Source of the DNA: Acetobacter fabarum
GTDB lineage: Bacteria > Pseudomonadota > Alphaproteobacteria > Acetobacterales > Acetobacteraceae
Direction: 5' to 3'
Assembly: GCF_011516925.1 (NCBI RefSeq)
Contig: NZ_WOTG01000004.1
Span: 90,894 to 154,893, forward strand
DNA length: 64,000 nt
Shown: positions 34,088-42,794 of the stretch, piece by piece
Layout of the letters: every line of letters begins with the position of its first letter
How positions within the stretch are numbered: position 1 is the stretch's first letter
The notes under the pieces: model-generated
The model's database searches: none
Seen by the model: only the letters and a program-made list of their open reading frames with translations
What the model was told of the DNA's origin: nothing
Program-made: the position numbers and the translations under genes

Positions 34088-35548
34088 GTGCAGAATTATA
34101 TGCAAAGAAATGTAACTGTTTTAACATTTCTGTATTTTTTATTATTGTGCGTATTTTATAGATTCCATTATTATGTTCCGGACTTTGAGTTGTATTCCGG
34201 GTTCCAGCATAATTTTGGGCATTTTAGCAAAGACGGGTTTTCGACCTTATTTGTCAAAATCTCATCGCTTATTGCGCATTACCCAGCCAGCTCATTTATT
34301 ATAGCCAGCATGCTCTTTATGGCATCCGGGTTTTTTGCAGTTAACTCTCTGGCATTCAAATATATTGGTAAAAACGTTAATTCCATAATTGTCTGTATAT
34401 TCATATCATCCTGCGGAATATGGTACTACTTGAGCGGCAAGGTATATTACGATTTTCCGTTTACTGTGTTTTCTCTCGCCATTACCATTTACATTCTGCT
34501 CAAAGCATATTTTTCAGAGACCCATAAGCCCGTTCTTTTTTATCTTTTTGGCATGGCCTGCGGGTTTATGCTGTCCTGGAAGCCGTATAACATCTTTATC
34601 CTTTCAGGGCTTTTTTCATTCATTCTCTGCGATGCAAAACTAAGAACGCTTTTGCTGAACATTCTGCTCAGCCCGCTGAAACTGCTTAAAGCGACTATTC
34701 TGTTTGCGTTGGGGTATGTGCTGGGGAATTACTCATTCCTCTATTCTGTGGAAAAAACGGTTCTGGGTATTTCTGCCTACCCGGCGCAATCAGACTTCAT
34801 GACCTTCCTGTTCGATCGGGATGGCAAGATCTGGGATCACGTGAACTCCTTGGGGTATAACTACTCAAATATTAATGTTATATCCCTGTTTATTGTTGCG
34901 ATATTGGTTCCTGTAGTTACAAAAAGATATTTGTGCTTATTTCTGAATATTGTTAATTTTGTACTGTTCTATAATTATATTTTCAGGTTTTCTCCCGGCT
35001 ACCCATGGCACGGGTTCTGCTATTCCCTGTGTGTTATATTGGGTCTGATTTCTGCGTGCCAGAAGTCCGAACTCCTTAACGCGATGCGGAAGAAAATTCT
35101 GACCTGCCTTTTGGTCGGGGCTGCGGCGGCGCAGGTGGCTGTTACATTTTTATATTACATTCCACAGCAGGCCTACTGGATTGAGCAGGACGATGAGACA
35201 TACAATGCACTGCGCCAGAAAAGCTTTGAAATTTATGGGAATGTGCAAACCGTTGCCGAAAACCTGCATGGCAAGGTTTTTGTGTCGTGCGATTTTAATA
35301 GGTTCATCACGTACAGGAATGGCAGAAAAAACAAACTTATTCCGGCATATCAGTCTGATAACCCACAGGCATGGGAAAAGCTGGAAAGAGAAAAGTTCAA
35401 TTCAGGGGATGACACTTATATCATACGGATAGTGCCATCCAGTATGCTCTATTTGGCAAATATATATGCGATAGATATGAGCGGATACAGCCAGATTTCC
35501 CAAACTGAGTATCCCGGTTACAGTTTTTATATCTACAAGAAAAATTAA
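34088..35548 (+). CDS. Polytopic membrane protein, possible GT-C glycosyltransferase
   Basis: 486 aa from GTG 34088, with AAAGG nine bases upstream; ATG 34100 is an alternative. About ten to eleven transmembrane helices precede a soluble C-terminal domain of about 120 residues (from HGKVFVSCDFNRF). The first outside loop has an acidic pair spaced as YVPDFELYSGF, reminiscent of the D/E motif in GT-C enzymes, which use lipid-linked sugars. No specific family can be named. Same A+T-rich composition as the preceding gene. Followed by two hairpins at 35571-35643. It may belong with the nearby glycosylation genes. Confidence 0.7.
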   Translation: MQNYMQRNVTVLTFLYFLLLCVFYRFHYYVPDFELYSGFQHNFGHFSKDGFSTLFVKISSLIAHYPASSFIIASMLFMASGFFAVNSLAFKYIGKNVNSIIVCIFISSCGIWYYLSGKVYYDFPFTVFSLAITIYILLKAYFSETHKPVLFYLFGMACGFMLSWKPYNIFILSGLFSFILCDAKLRTLLLNILLSPLKLLKATILFALGYVLGNYSFLYSVEKTVLGISAYPAQSDFMTFLFDRDGKIWDHVNSLGYNYSNINVISLFIVAILVPVVTKRYLCLFLNIVNFVLFYNYIFRFSPGYPWHGFCYSLCVILGLISACQKSELLNAMRKKILTCLLVGAAAAQVAVTFLYYIPQQAYWIEQDDETYNALRQKSFEIYGNVQTVAENLHGKVFVSCDFNRFITYRNGRKNKLIPAYQSDNPQAWEKLEREKFNSGDDTYIIRIVPSSMLYLANIYAIDMSGYSQISQTEYPGYSFYIYKKN

Positions 35549-35570
35549 GCAGCCGGAGCATGTGGGGTGT

Positions 35571-35647
35571 GGCGGTTGATGACCAACCGCCCAACGGTTA
35601 TCTGGCCTGTTGGAACGCCACACAGGGTTGCCTGTGTGGCGTTTTGG
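35571..35647 (+). terminator. Double hairpin closing the A+T-rich gene pair
   Basis: First stem GGCGGTTG (35571-35578) with CAACCGCC (35584-35591). Second, a perfect 13-bp stem, AACGCCACACAGG (35614-35626) with CCTGTGTGGCGTT (35631-35643), loop GTTG, followed by TTGG. The second is likely an intrinsic terminator and also faces the convergent transglycosylase gene that stops at 35649. Confidence 0.7.
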
Positions 35648-35648
35648 C

Positions 35649-36539
35649 TTATTCGCTGCCTTGCGCCACTATACGCTGGGCGCTGGCCCGCGCGACGGGG
35701 GCCGCCCTGTAAGAGGCAAGGGAGCGCCCGCGCATACCACCGCCCCGGCTGTTCCCCACTGGCCCGGGCTCCACAAAGTTCCGCATGCCCTGGAAGGGGT
35801 GGAACACCTTGGGGTGGGAGATCTGGGGCATGCCATCCGGGCCTGTGCCGGTGCTGGCCTCTGCCACCATCATTGGGCCGTGGCGGGTTGTGGGGGTTAC
35901 AGGGTGCGGGAACACCTGCGGCATAAGGGGCGATTTTTGTGCAAGCTGCGGGCCTTCCCGCCCGTCTTGCGGCACGGCCCATGCCTCCAGCACCTTCCAC
36001 TGGTAGGGGGTGCCTATGCCGGGGGTCTGGGAGTGGTAGGCCGCTGCTGCACGTGGCCAGCTACCCGTCTTGTCATACATCTGGAGCAGAAAGCCGCCCG
36101 CGAACATGGCGTTGCGTAGCGGATCAAATGCCTGATCGAGCGAGGCAAAGGCATCGGGGTGCTGTTGCAGGTTGACCTGCATGCACCCCACGTCAATGGA
36201 CATGATGCCCTGCTGGCGGAAGCTCTGTACAGCCGCTACGGCCTCGGCCTGACTGTTGTAGTGGTGGCCTATGCCTGCTGCGTTAATGGTCCACGGCCAG
36301 GCGGAAACCGTACCGTCGGATTCGACCTTGCCACTCTCCACCCGCCCCATGGCGGATAAAAACCCGTCGGGAATATGCAGGTTGTGTTCGGCCTGTGCCG
36401 TGGCCTCCGTGCATAACCCGGCCTCGGCAGAGCGGGCGTGGGCCTGCGGGGTGTGTGCGGCCATGTGGGCAGTGCCCGCCAAGGTTACAACACCAAGGAG
36501 CCAGCGGGCAGGCCGGGTGCGGGGGAAGGGTGGCGTCAT
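35649..36539 (-). CDS. Lytic transglycosylase (SLT-type), likely flagellar
   Basis: 296 aa from ATG 36539. A twin-Arg-poor Sec signal (RPARWLLGVVTLAGTAHMAA) is followed by an SLT fold: the catalytic Glu in LSAMGRVESGK, INAAGIGHHYNSQAEAVAAVQ, the MSIDVGCMQVNLQQHPDAF motif, FDPLRNAMFAGGFLLQMYDKTGSWPRAAAAYHSQTPGIGTPY. The C-terminal 110 residues are Pro/Gly/Ala-rich. It cleaves peptidoglycan in the periplasm. It lies divergent from flgI-flgJ, and FlgJ here has no muramidase domain, so this enzyme probably opens the wall for rod growth. Confidence 0.88.
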   Translation of the reverse strand: MTPPFPRTRPARWLLGVVTLAGTAHMAAHTPQAHARSAEAGLCTEATAQAEHNLHIPDGFLSAMGRVESGKVESDGTVSAWPWTINAAGIGHHYNSQAEAVAAVQSFRQQGIMSIDVGCMQVNLQQHPDAFASLDQAFDPLRNAMFAGGFLLQMYDKTGSWPRAAAAYHSQTPGIGTPYQWKVLEAWAVPQDGREGPQLAQKSPLMPQVFPHPVTPTTRHGPMMVAEASTGTGPDGMPQISHPKVFHPFQGMRNFVEPGPVGNSRGGGMRGRSLASYRAAPVARASAQRIVAQGSE

Positions 36540-37094
36540 GCGCAGTCTGGCGGGGCTCGGGGCGGGGGTTACCCGCACAACGGGGCCCTTGGCTCCTTGG
36601 CTGGTGGTGGTTCCTTGGCAGTCATGTAAGGACTCTACTGGGCGATGCACAAGTAATACTGGCCTTGCCTGACCGATTTTTCACCCGGCTGTAGTCCTGC
36701 GGTACGGATTATGCAAGGATTCATGGCCCGGAACACCCTTGCCTCTGCCGGCTCTGTTCCCCCAATAGTTCTGCCTCCCCTGTTTGTTGGGTGCCGGAGT
36801 CACGCCATGATTTTGCATGATCCTGAGCTTGGGGCATGGCGCTTGGGCAGGCCCGGAGTGGGGGTGTGGGCAAAAAAGGCTTTTGGGCATGCGCCGTGGC
36901 GGGTTACATGGGCATTGAATGTGCTGGCCCGCGCGCCTATTCTTATGGCACAAGCTGACGTGATGAGCCTGCACAGTGTGCCGGCTGACCAACCAGGGGT
37001 AAACAGGTATATGAGGAACCGCCTCAAGGCGAGCAACGGGCAGGCCGGTATGGTCGGCCAGCATGGTGTCAGGGCGGCCTATTCCTTGAACCGT
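36540..37094. other. Divergent region transglycosylase/flgI
   Basis: 555 bp between the two divergent starts. The flgI frame is open from 36711 to 37095 but encodes a non-conserved, Arg/Gly/Ala-rich stretch before the signal peptide, so I treat it as leader. An in-frame ATG at 37011 follows CAGGGGT (36994-37000) and is the best-spaced Shine-Dalgarno; the true flgI start may be there. No clear promoter motif was found. Confidence 0.4.
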
Positions 37095-38231
37095 ATGGCC
37101 TGCCGTTCTGGCGCGCCACGGTGGGTCAGGGCCGTTATGGCCGCGTTTTTCATGCTTTCCCTGTTTGTCCCGCTCTCTCCCGCCCATGCCGTTACGGTGC
37201 GGGTGAAGGATATTGTGGATTACGAAGGCGTGCGGGACAACCAGCTGGTCGGCTACGGTCTGGTGGTGGGCCTGCATGGTACGGGCGACCGTCTGACCAA
37301 CATCATCTTCACGCGTGAGACGTTGATCAGCATGCTCAACCGCCTTGGCGTGAACATCCGTGACCGCGAAATCCAGTTGCAGACGCATGACGTGGCCGCC
37401 GTTATGGTCACGGCTACCCTGCCGCCGTTCTCGCACGGGGGCGGGCGGATAGACGTGACCGTTTCCGCCGTGGGTGACGCGCAGGACCTGACCGGGGGCA
37501 CCCTGCTGGTAACCCCCCTACAGGCTGCCGATGGCGAGGTCTATGCCGTGGCGCAGGGCTCCCTTGTTACCAACGCCTTTACGGCGGGTGGGCAGGCCGC
37601 CACGGTCACGCGCAACATTCCCACCAGCGGGCATATTGCCAATGGCGGGGTGGTCGAGCGTGAAGTGCCAGTCAAGTTGGGTGAGACAGGGGTTATCCAC
37701 CTCTCGCTCCATAACCCCAACTTTACCACTGCAACCCGCGTGGCCGAGGTTATCAACCGCAGCATTGGCGCACATATGGCGCAGGTGGATGACCCGCGCA
37801 CCATTGCCGTGGACCTGACCGGGCGCAACGCATCGCTGACCCTGTTCCGTATTGGTGACCTCCAGATCGAGCCGGATACCATGGCCAAGGTTGTGGTGGA
37901 CGAGGCCAGCGGCACCATTGTTATGGGGGATAGCGTGCGGATCAGTACCGTGGCTATTGCGCAGGGCAACCTGACCATTCAGGTGACCGAAACACCCGAG
38001 GTGGTCCAGCCAGCACCCTTTTCTAACGGTGTAACAGCCGTTGTGCCGCGGACACAGGCCAATGTAAGCACGGATAGCTCGCACAGGCTGGGCATCCTGC
38101 GCGAAGGGCCAACACTGGCCAGCCTTGTGGCAGGCATGAACGCACTGGGCATGGGCCCGCGCGACATGATTGGTATTTTGCAGGCCATCAAGGCCGATGG
38201 CGCCCTACAGGCCGATCTGGAAGTAAGGTAG
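37095..38231 (+). CDS. flgI: Flagellar P-ring protein FlgI
   Basis: 378 aa from ATG 37095, the start that puts a signal peptide (WVRAVMAAFFMLSLFVPLSPAHA) at the N-terminus and matches family length; translation may begin upstream (37011 or 37050). FlgI forms the periplasmic P ring. Motifs: VRVKDIVDYEGVRDNQLVGYGLVVGLHGTGDRL, FTRETLISMLNRLGVNI, VMVTATLPPFSHGGGRIDVTVSAVGDAQDLTGGTLLVTPLQAADG and VVVDEASGTIVMGDSVRISTVAIAQGNLTIQV. It starts flgI-flgJ-flgN. Confidence 0.95.
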   Translation: MACRSGAPRWVRAVMAAFFMLSLFVPLSPAHAVTVRVKDIVDYEGVRDNQLVGYGLVVGLHGTGDRLTNIIFTRETLISMLNRLGVNIRDREIQLQTHDVAAVMVTATLPPFSHGGGRIDVTVSAVGDAQDLTGGTLLVTPLQAADGEVYAVAQGSLVTNAFTAGGQAATVTRNIPTSGHIANGGVVEREVPVKLGETGVIHLSLHNPNFTTATRVAEVINRSIGAHMAQVDDPRTIAVDLTGRNASLTLFRIGDLQIEPDTMAKVVVDEASGTIVMGDSVRISTVAIAQGNLTIQVTETPEVVQPAPFSNGVTAVVPRTQANVSTDSSHRLGILREGPTLASLVAGMNALGMGPRDMIGILQAIKADGALQADLEVR

Positions 38232-38238
38232 GCAGAGC

Positions 38239-38583
38239 ATGAGCACGCTAGCCAATGTGAGCGCGGCCCAGATTGCCAGCGCACAGAACACCGCCTCCAC
38301 CCAGTCCGGGTTGAAGGCGGAAGCACTGGAAAAAACCCGCAAGGCCGCCATCGAGTTCGAGGGCATGACCATAGGCGAAATGCTCCAGCCGATGTTTGAT
38401 ACGGTGGACACCGCCAACGGCCTGTTTGGCGGTGGGGCGGCGGAGTCCCAGTTCCGGTCGTTGCAGGTGCTGGAAATGGGTAAGCAGATTGCCAATAATG
38501 GCGGCATCGGTCTGGCCGACAGTGTTTACCGCCAGATGCTGGCCATGCAGGAAAAAGCCCAGCAGGAAGCAGGTAAATCATGA
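38239..38583 (+). CDS. flgJ: Rod-binding protein FlgJ (single domain)
   Basis: 114 aa. This is only the N-terminal rod-scaffold domain of FlgJ: ALEKTRKAAIEFEGMTIGEMLQPMFDTV, then GLFGGGAAESQFRSLQVLEMGKQIANNGGIGLADSVYRQML. The C-terminal muramidase domain of enteric FlgJ is absent, as is normal in alphaproteobacteria. It caps and assists rod assembly in the periplasm. It overlaps the next gene by four bases (ATGA). Confidence 0.9.
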   Translation: MSTLANVSAAQIASAQNTASTQSGLKAEALEKTRKAAIEFEGMTIGEMLQPMFDTVDTANGLFGGGAAESQFRSLQVLEMGKQIANNGGIGLADSVYRQMLAMQEKAQQEAGKS

Positions 38584-39008
38584 CCGATACGCCGCAGGAT
38601 CTGCAAAGCCGTCTGTTACAGGCATTCGGGGCGGTAAGCGCTCTGCTGGAGCAGGAAAATACCCTGCTTAAAACCGGTCAGTGGCAGGATGTGGAAACAC
38701 TGCTGCCGCGCAAGCGCACATTAATGGAAACGCTACGCAAATTGCTGCCGCCGGGCCAGACCAAACCCCTGACAGCCGAACAGCGCAGCGCGAGCGTAAG
38801 CCCGGAGATGGAGGCCGCTGCCAAGCAGTTCAATGCTCTGGTCCGCGCCAATGAGGAACTGCTGCAAAGTGCCATTGCCGCCCAGGGTACCCTGATCAAG
38901 CTTGTGCTGGATGATGCAGCACAGGAACAGCGCACGGGCTACGGGGCATCTGGCGGCTATACGGTGGATAGCCATGCCGGGGCACTGGCCCTGCGGAGTG
39001 ACGTGTAA
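38580..39008 (+). CDS. flgN: FlgN-like export chaperone
   Basis: 142 aa, all-helical, acidic-to-neutral, no signal peptide. The N-terminal coiled-coil (LLQAFGAVSALLEQENTLLKTGQWQDVETLLPRKRTLMETLRKLL) has the FlgN pattern of two long helices with a conserved E-N-x-x-L core. FlgN holds FlgK and FlgL before export. It is translationally coupled to flgJ. The family is weakly conserved, so the call leans partly on context. Confidence 0.72.
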   Translation: MTDTPQDLQSRLLQAFGAVSALLEQENTLLKTGQWQDVETLLPRKRTLMETLRKLLPPGQTKPLTAEQRSASVSPEMEAAAKQFNALVRANEELLQSAIAAQGTLIKLVLDDAAQEQRTGYGASGGYTVDSHAGALALRSDV

Positions 39009-39022
39009 AAAACCTGTGGCGG

Positions 39023-39044
39023 GGCTACTGGCTTACCAGTAGCC
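39023..39044. terminator. Hairpin between convergent flgN and lipoprotein genes
   Basis: GGCTACTGG (39023-39031) pairs with CCAGTAGCC (39036-39044) around CTTA, which contains the stop codon of the minus-strand lipoprotein gene. An A run at 39007-39012 would be a U run ten bases after the stem for the minus strand. Confidence 0.55.
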
Positions 39045-39539
39045 GCCCATAACCTTGCGGGGCTGGTCCCCGGCAGGGTCGGCGCCTGCGTACCAGGCGC
39101 TCCAATCCCACAAAAAGGTATCCCGGCGGTTTTCCGCCGTCATGGCGGCCAGCTCATCCACAACGGAGGGGGCCTGCTTCTTTTGGTTCCGCAGTTCTGC
39201 GGCGGTCATGTTGTGCAGGGTCCGGAATGCGGTTTCCGAGCCCATATACACACAGCCACACCCTATGGGGTCCGCGTAAAGGTAAATCGGACCATCGGGG
39301 GAGGGGCGGTAGGTCAACTGCCCCGGTGGCAGCAGGTTCATCATGGCGTAACGCGCGGTTGTGTCAGCCTGATGGGCAATAAACCCTGCCTCGGACAGGG
39401 TTCTTCCTTTTTCCAGATACGGGGCAGCGGGGGGGGTGCACCCCGCAAGTGCCGTGCAGAACAGCCCGGTTGCCGCCTGCGCCAGCCATTTTGCAGGGCG
39501 GGGTGTGGCCTTGGCCGGTAGGGAGCTGCCTGTGTGCAT
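39033..39539 (-). CDS. Hypothetical lipoprotein
   Basis: 168 aa. A signal peptide (WLAQAATGLFCTALAGC) ends in a lipobox with Cys about residue 34. The mature part has a GCGCVYMGSETAFRTLHNM segment in its middle and a Trp-rich C-terminus (FLWDWSAWYAGAD..GGYW). No family recognised. It is convergent with flgN and is followed, on the same strand, upstream by the GT25-like gene (35 bp gap), so the two may be cotranscribed. Confidence 0.72.
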   Translation of the reverse strand: MHTGSSLPAKATPRPAKWLAQAATGLFCTALAGCTPPAAPYLEKGRTLSEAGFIAHQADTTARYAMMNLLPPGQLTYRPSPDGPIYLYADPIGCGCVYMGSETAFRTLHNMTAAELRNQKKQAPSVVDELAAMTAENRRDTFLWDWSAWYAGADPAGDQPRKVMGGYW

Positions 39540-39573
39540 CTGGCGGGTTCCGTGCTGTGTTTTTTTTAAAGGT

Positions 39574-40287
39574 TTAAAGGGAGGGCGCAGCCGCGTCTGT
39601 CATGCACAGGGGGGGCACGCAGACAAAGGCCTTCATGGTGGAGTAGTGCAGGCTCATCAGCTGCTGGAGGGTCTGCGCGGCCATGCTGCCGTCTGCCGGG
39701 TTGGCGGCGGGTACGGTGGTGCTGGTCAGGGGCAGGCATGCCTTGATCATTTTTTCGGCCCCGGTGGGGGAAATGGCATAGCCGCACACGCTCTGGGTCG
39801 CCAGCAGCGGGAAGGCGAGGGAAGTGACTTCCATTTCGCTCAGCGCGCCTGCGCCACGGGCGGAGTAAGGGGGCTGTATTGCTCCGTTGAACAGGGCCAG
39901 CTCGGGCAGAACATCAAACTGGAGCGTGGAGCCGGGGGTGTTGCCCCAGAGAACAAAGTCCCAGTCCTGCGGCAGGCTGGCCAGAATACGCGTGCTTTCG
40001 GCCTCAAAATTGGCGCATAGCACGGCGTTGCTTTCAAACACGTGGGCGGCGGTCTGGTGCTGGGCCACATTCCCCCACAGGGCAACGTGGGAGAGGGCCT
40101 GCGCAAACGCTGCGTGCGAGAACAGACATTCGGCAGAGATCAGGTTCATCTGCCGCATGGCCTGTGCGTCCAGCGTGTGCTCGTCCACGCCCACGGAGCG
40201 CACAAGGTCGGGAACATGGGCGTTCAGCCGCACAAAGCGTTCGCTCTGGTCCGGGGTTGCGTCGCTGCTGATGAAAAACTTGAACAT
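39574..40287 (-). CDS. Glycosyltransferase family 25-like protein, acidic motif degenerate
   Basis: 237 aa from ATG 40287, with GCAGGA upstream. The fold pattern recalls GT25 (lipooligosaccharide galactosyltransferases): N-terminal strand then residue runs QMNLISAECLFSHAAFAQAL, VFESNAVLCANFEAESTRIL, LPQDWDFVLWGN and CGYAISPTGAEKMIKACLP. The metal-binding EDD expected in 'LEDD' reads ESNA, so catalysis by the standard mechanism is doubtful. It sits among flagellar genes, minus strand, upstream of the lipoprotein gene. The call is moderate; a non-catalytic paralogue or an unrelated family is possible. Confidence 0.55.
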   Translation of the reverse strand: MFKFFISSDATPDQSERFVRLNAHVPDLVRSVGVDEHTLDAQAMRQMNLISAECLFSHAAFAQALSHVALWGNVAQHQTAAHVFESNAVLCANFEAESTRILASLPQDWDFVLWGNTPGSTLQFDVLPELALFNGAIQPPYSARGAGALSEMEVTSLAFPLLATQSVCGYAISPTGAEKMIKACLPLTSTTVPAANPADGSMAAQTLQQLMSLHYSTMKAFVCVPPLCMTDAAAPSL

Positions 40288-40579
40288 CGAGGATTCCTGC
40301 TGGTGGCGAGAGCAAAAAATGCGATCACTAACGGGGCGCAATGGGTAGCTGGCTCCACCATGTCCAACACAACCGCCACGACGAGACCATAATCTGGTGC
40401 CTACAAGGATACGGCAGAGTAAGGCGCATGGAAAGCCTTGAGAGGTGCTTCAAACCCGGCCGAGCATATTCCTGTGGCTTTGTCGGGGGCAAAACCGTAT
40501 GATAAGCGCCAATATATGTTTTTTGGGTCTTGCACGGCAGGGTCCGGCATTGGTGTGCAGCACGTAAAGGATTGGATTA

Positions 40580-42727
40580 ATGAGCGTTAGCGGTATCTCA
40601 CCGGTAAGCCAGTATCTGACGGCCCTGAAAAATGAAGATGCCGCCGCCTCCACCTATGCCAAAACGGATGTGACCACCAAGCAGGCTTCCGCCGGGTTTG
40701 AGCAGGCCGCTGCCTCCATTACCACCGTTGCCGGGCTGATGAAGAATTACTCGGCCCTGAACGTGGTGCTGGGCGCGTATGGCATGGGCTCGTATTCCTC
40801 GGCCACGGCGCTGGTCAAAAAGCTGCTCACGCAGGACCCGTCCTCCTCCACATCGCTGGCCAAATCGTCCAGCAATGCCACGTGGCTGGCCTTTGCCGAT
40901 GCGTTCAAGACCTGGGGGCAGGGCGGAGGGAGCGTGCAGACCTCCCCGCTCACATCCTCCACCATTACGTCCATTGTTAACGAATACCAGTCCGATACCG
41001 ATAAATCTCTTCAGAGCGATCTGAAGGCTTTTACAAGTGCAGCCCCCAGCATTACCACCGCGTCTGCCCTGCTGGCCAATACAAGCGTGCTCAATGTTGT
41101 GCTGAGCGCCTATGGCATGGATTCGCTGGAAGGGGATACTTCGGTCCTGACCGCACTGCTCACGCAGGACCCGTCCTCCTCCACATCGCTGGCGCAGACA
41201 TCGGGCAATACGGCTTGGAAGCTGTTTGCCAATGCATTCCAGGACATGGGCAAAAACGGCGGTACGGCCACATCCTCGCCGTTTACCAGCACCACCATGA
41301 CCACCATTACGCAGGGCTACACCATTGCGGTTGATTCGGCGGTGGATGACAACATCAACGCGTTCAAGGCCGAGGCAGCGACCATGACCTCCGCCTCCGA
41401 CCTGCTGAACAACCAGACCGTGCTCTCCATGGTCATGTCCACCTACGGGCTGGATTCCAGCACAGATAACAGCAGTATCCTCACTGCGCTGCTCACGCAG
41501 GACCCCACCTCCTCCACATCGCTGGCGCAGGCTTCGGGCAGCACGGCATGGCAGGATTTTGCCACGGCCTTCAAAAGCATGGGGCAGAACAACGGCACGG
41601 CTACGTCCACACCGTTTACAGCTGCGACCATCAGCTCCATTGCCAGCAAATATACGGATGCCATCAACAGCGGCACCACAAGCGCGATTGCATCCTTCAA
41701 AAGCGATGCGGCGGGCATTACCTCGGTCAGCAGCCTGCTGAGCAACAGCAGTGCGTTGCAGGTTGTGCTGGGGGCGTATGGTCTGGGCTCCCTTGCCTCC
41801 GACCCGGCCGTGGTCAAAACCCTGCTGACGCAGGACCCGGATTCCTCCACATCCCTGGCCCAGACATCGGGCAATACGGCGTGGCAGACCTTTGCGCAGG
41901 CGTTCAAGGCATGGGGGCAGAACAACGGTCAGGGCGCCATTATGTCCACGTCTTTTGTGGCGTCCCTGAGTGCGAGCTTCCAGAGCAACACCAATACGCT
42001 GGTGCAATCGGGCATTACGAACTTTGAAAACGCGGCTGGCTCCATTACCACCGCATCGGCCCTGCTGAGCAACACCGCCGTGCTGAGCGTGGTTTCCGGC
42101 GCGTTCGGGATTGATGCTTCAAGCAATGAAGCCACGCTGATGAACTCCCTGCTCACGCAGGACCCCACTTCCTCCACATCGCTGGCCAGTGCGTCGGGCA
42201 ATGCCTCGTGGCAGAGCTTTGCAACGGACTTCAAGGTATGGGGCGCTAACGGGGGTAGTGTCAGTGCAACACCGTTCACGTCCGAAAAGATCCAGAGCAT
42301 CGTGGAAAGTTACCAGATGCGGCAGTACGAAAGCAGCAAGGATCTGAGTGATAACGGCGTGGGGAATGCCCTGTACTTTACCCGCACCATGAGCAGCATT
42401 ACCTCCCTGTCGCAGCTGATGTCGGACCCGACCCTGCTCAAGGTGGCAGAAACCGTATCGGGCTACGACCCGGACCAGTTTGGCGCACTCGACTATGACC
42501 AGCAGGTGCGCCTGCTGTCCAAGAAGGTGGACTTCAGCAAGCTGTCCACCCCCAAGCAGATCCAGCAGTATGCGGAGCAGTATCTGGCCATGTTGCAGAT
42601 CAACCCGCAAACGCCAGATACCCCCGCGTCCATGCTCGACCTGTTTGGCGGGAGCAGTGATGATGACATCCTCTCCCTGTTCGGTGGGGATGATTCCTCG
42701 GGCGACCTTTATTCCAGCCTGTTCTAG
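40580..42727 (+). CDS. Multi-repeat DUF1217 flagellar-cluster protein
   Basis: 715 aa, built of five tandem units of about 111 residues plus a diverged sixth. Each unit has a helix (ITTASALLxNxxVLxVVLxAYG), a LLTQDPSSSTSLA signature, a xxAWxxFAxAFKxWGQNNG stretch and a linker. This is the DUF1217 pattern (ksvddLl..L..aL.AfGL...LL..DP.dp.SLA). The protein is Ser/Thr/Ala-rich, has no Cys and no signal peptide, a composition shared with exported axial proteins FlgE and FlgK. It ends in a flexible acidic tail (GGSSDDDILSLFGGDDSSGD). It lies just before fliI, 67 bp away. Role unknown; an exported filament- or hook-associated protein is my best guess. Confidence 0.8.
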   Translation: MSVSGISPVSQYLTALKNEDAAASTYAKTDVTTKQASAGFEQAAASITTVAGLMKNYSALNVVLGAYGMGSYSSATALVKKLLTQDPSSSTSLAKSSSNATWLAFADAFKTWGQGGGSVQTSPLTSSTITSIVNEYQSDTDKSLQSDLKAFTSAAPSITTASALLANTSVLNVVLSAYGMDSLEGDTSVLTALLTQDPSSSTSLAQTSGNTAWKLFANAFQDMGKNGGTATSSPFTSTTMTTITQGYTIAVDSAVDDNINAFKAEAATMTSASDLLNNQTVLSMVMSTYGLDSSTDNSSILTALLTQDPTSSTSLAQASGSTAWQDFATAFKSMGQNNGTATSTPFTAATISSIASKYTDAINSGTTSAIASFKSDAAGITSVSSLLSNSSALQVVLGAYGLGSLASDPAVVKTLLTQDPDSSTSLAQTSGNTAWQTFAQAFKAWGQNNGQGAIMSTSFVASLSASFQSNTNTLVQSGITNFENAAGSITTASALLSNTAVLSVVSGAFGIDASSNEATLMNSLLTQDPTSSTSLASASGNASWQSFATDFKVWGANGGSVSATPFTSEKIQSIVESYQMRQYESSKDLSDNGVGNALYFTRTMSSITSLSQLMSDPTLLKVAETVSGYDPDQFGALDYDQQVRLLSKKVDFSKLSTPKQIQQYAEQYLAMLQINPQTPDTPASMLDLFGGSSDDDILSLFGGDDSSGDLYSSLF
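40823..42186 (+). repeat. Five in-frame DNA repeats, 333-bp period, inside the DUF1217 gene
   Basis: The near-identical segment beginning CTGCTCACGCAGGACCC occurs at 40823, 41156, 41489, 41822 and 42149, that is at spacings of 333, 333, 333 and 327 bp. It encodes the LLTQDP..SSTSLA signature. High DNA identity at this spot and lower identity between shows recent or homogenised internal duplication, a substrate for copy-number change by recombination. Confidence 0.85.
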
Positions 42728-42794
42728 GCGCGCTGGTCTGCCCGTTATCCTTTGGGGCAGGGCCGTATAACACTGCATCTGTTTGGTTGGTAAC

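Noticed and set aside
40823..42186. Regularly spaced DNA repeats that might suggest a CRISPR or satellite array
   Set aside because: The period is a multiple of three, the repeats stay in frame, and the spacers encode homologous protein segments; they are internal gene duplications.
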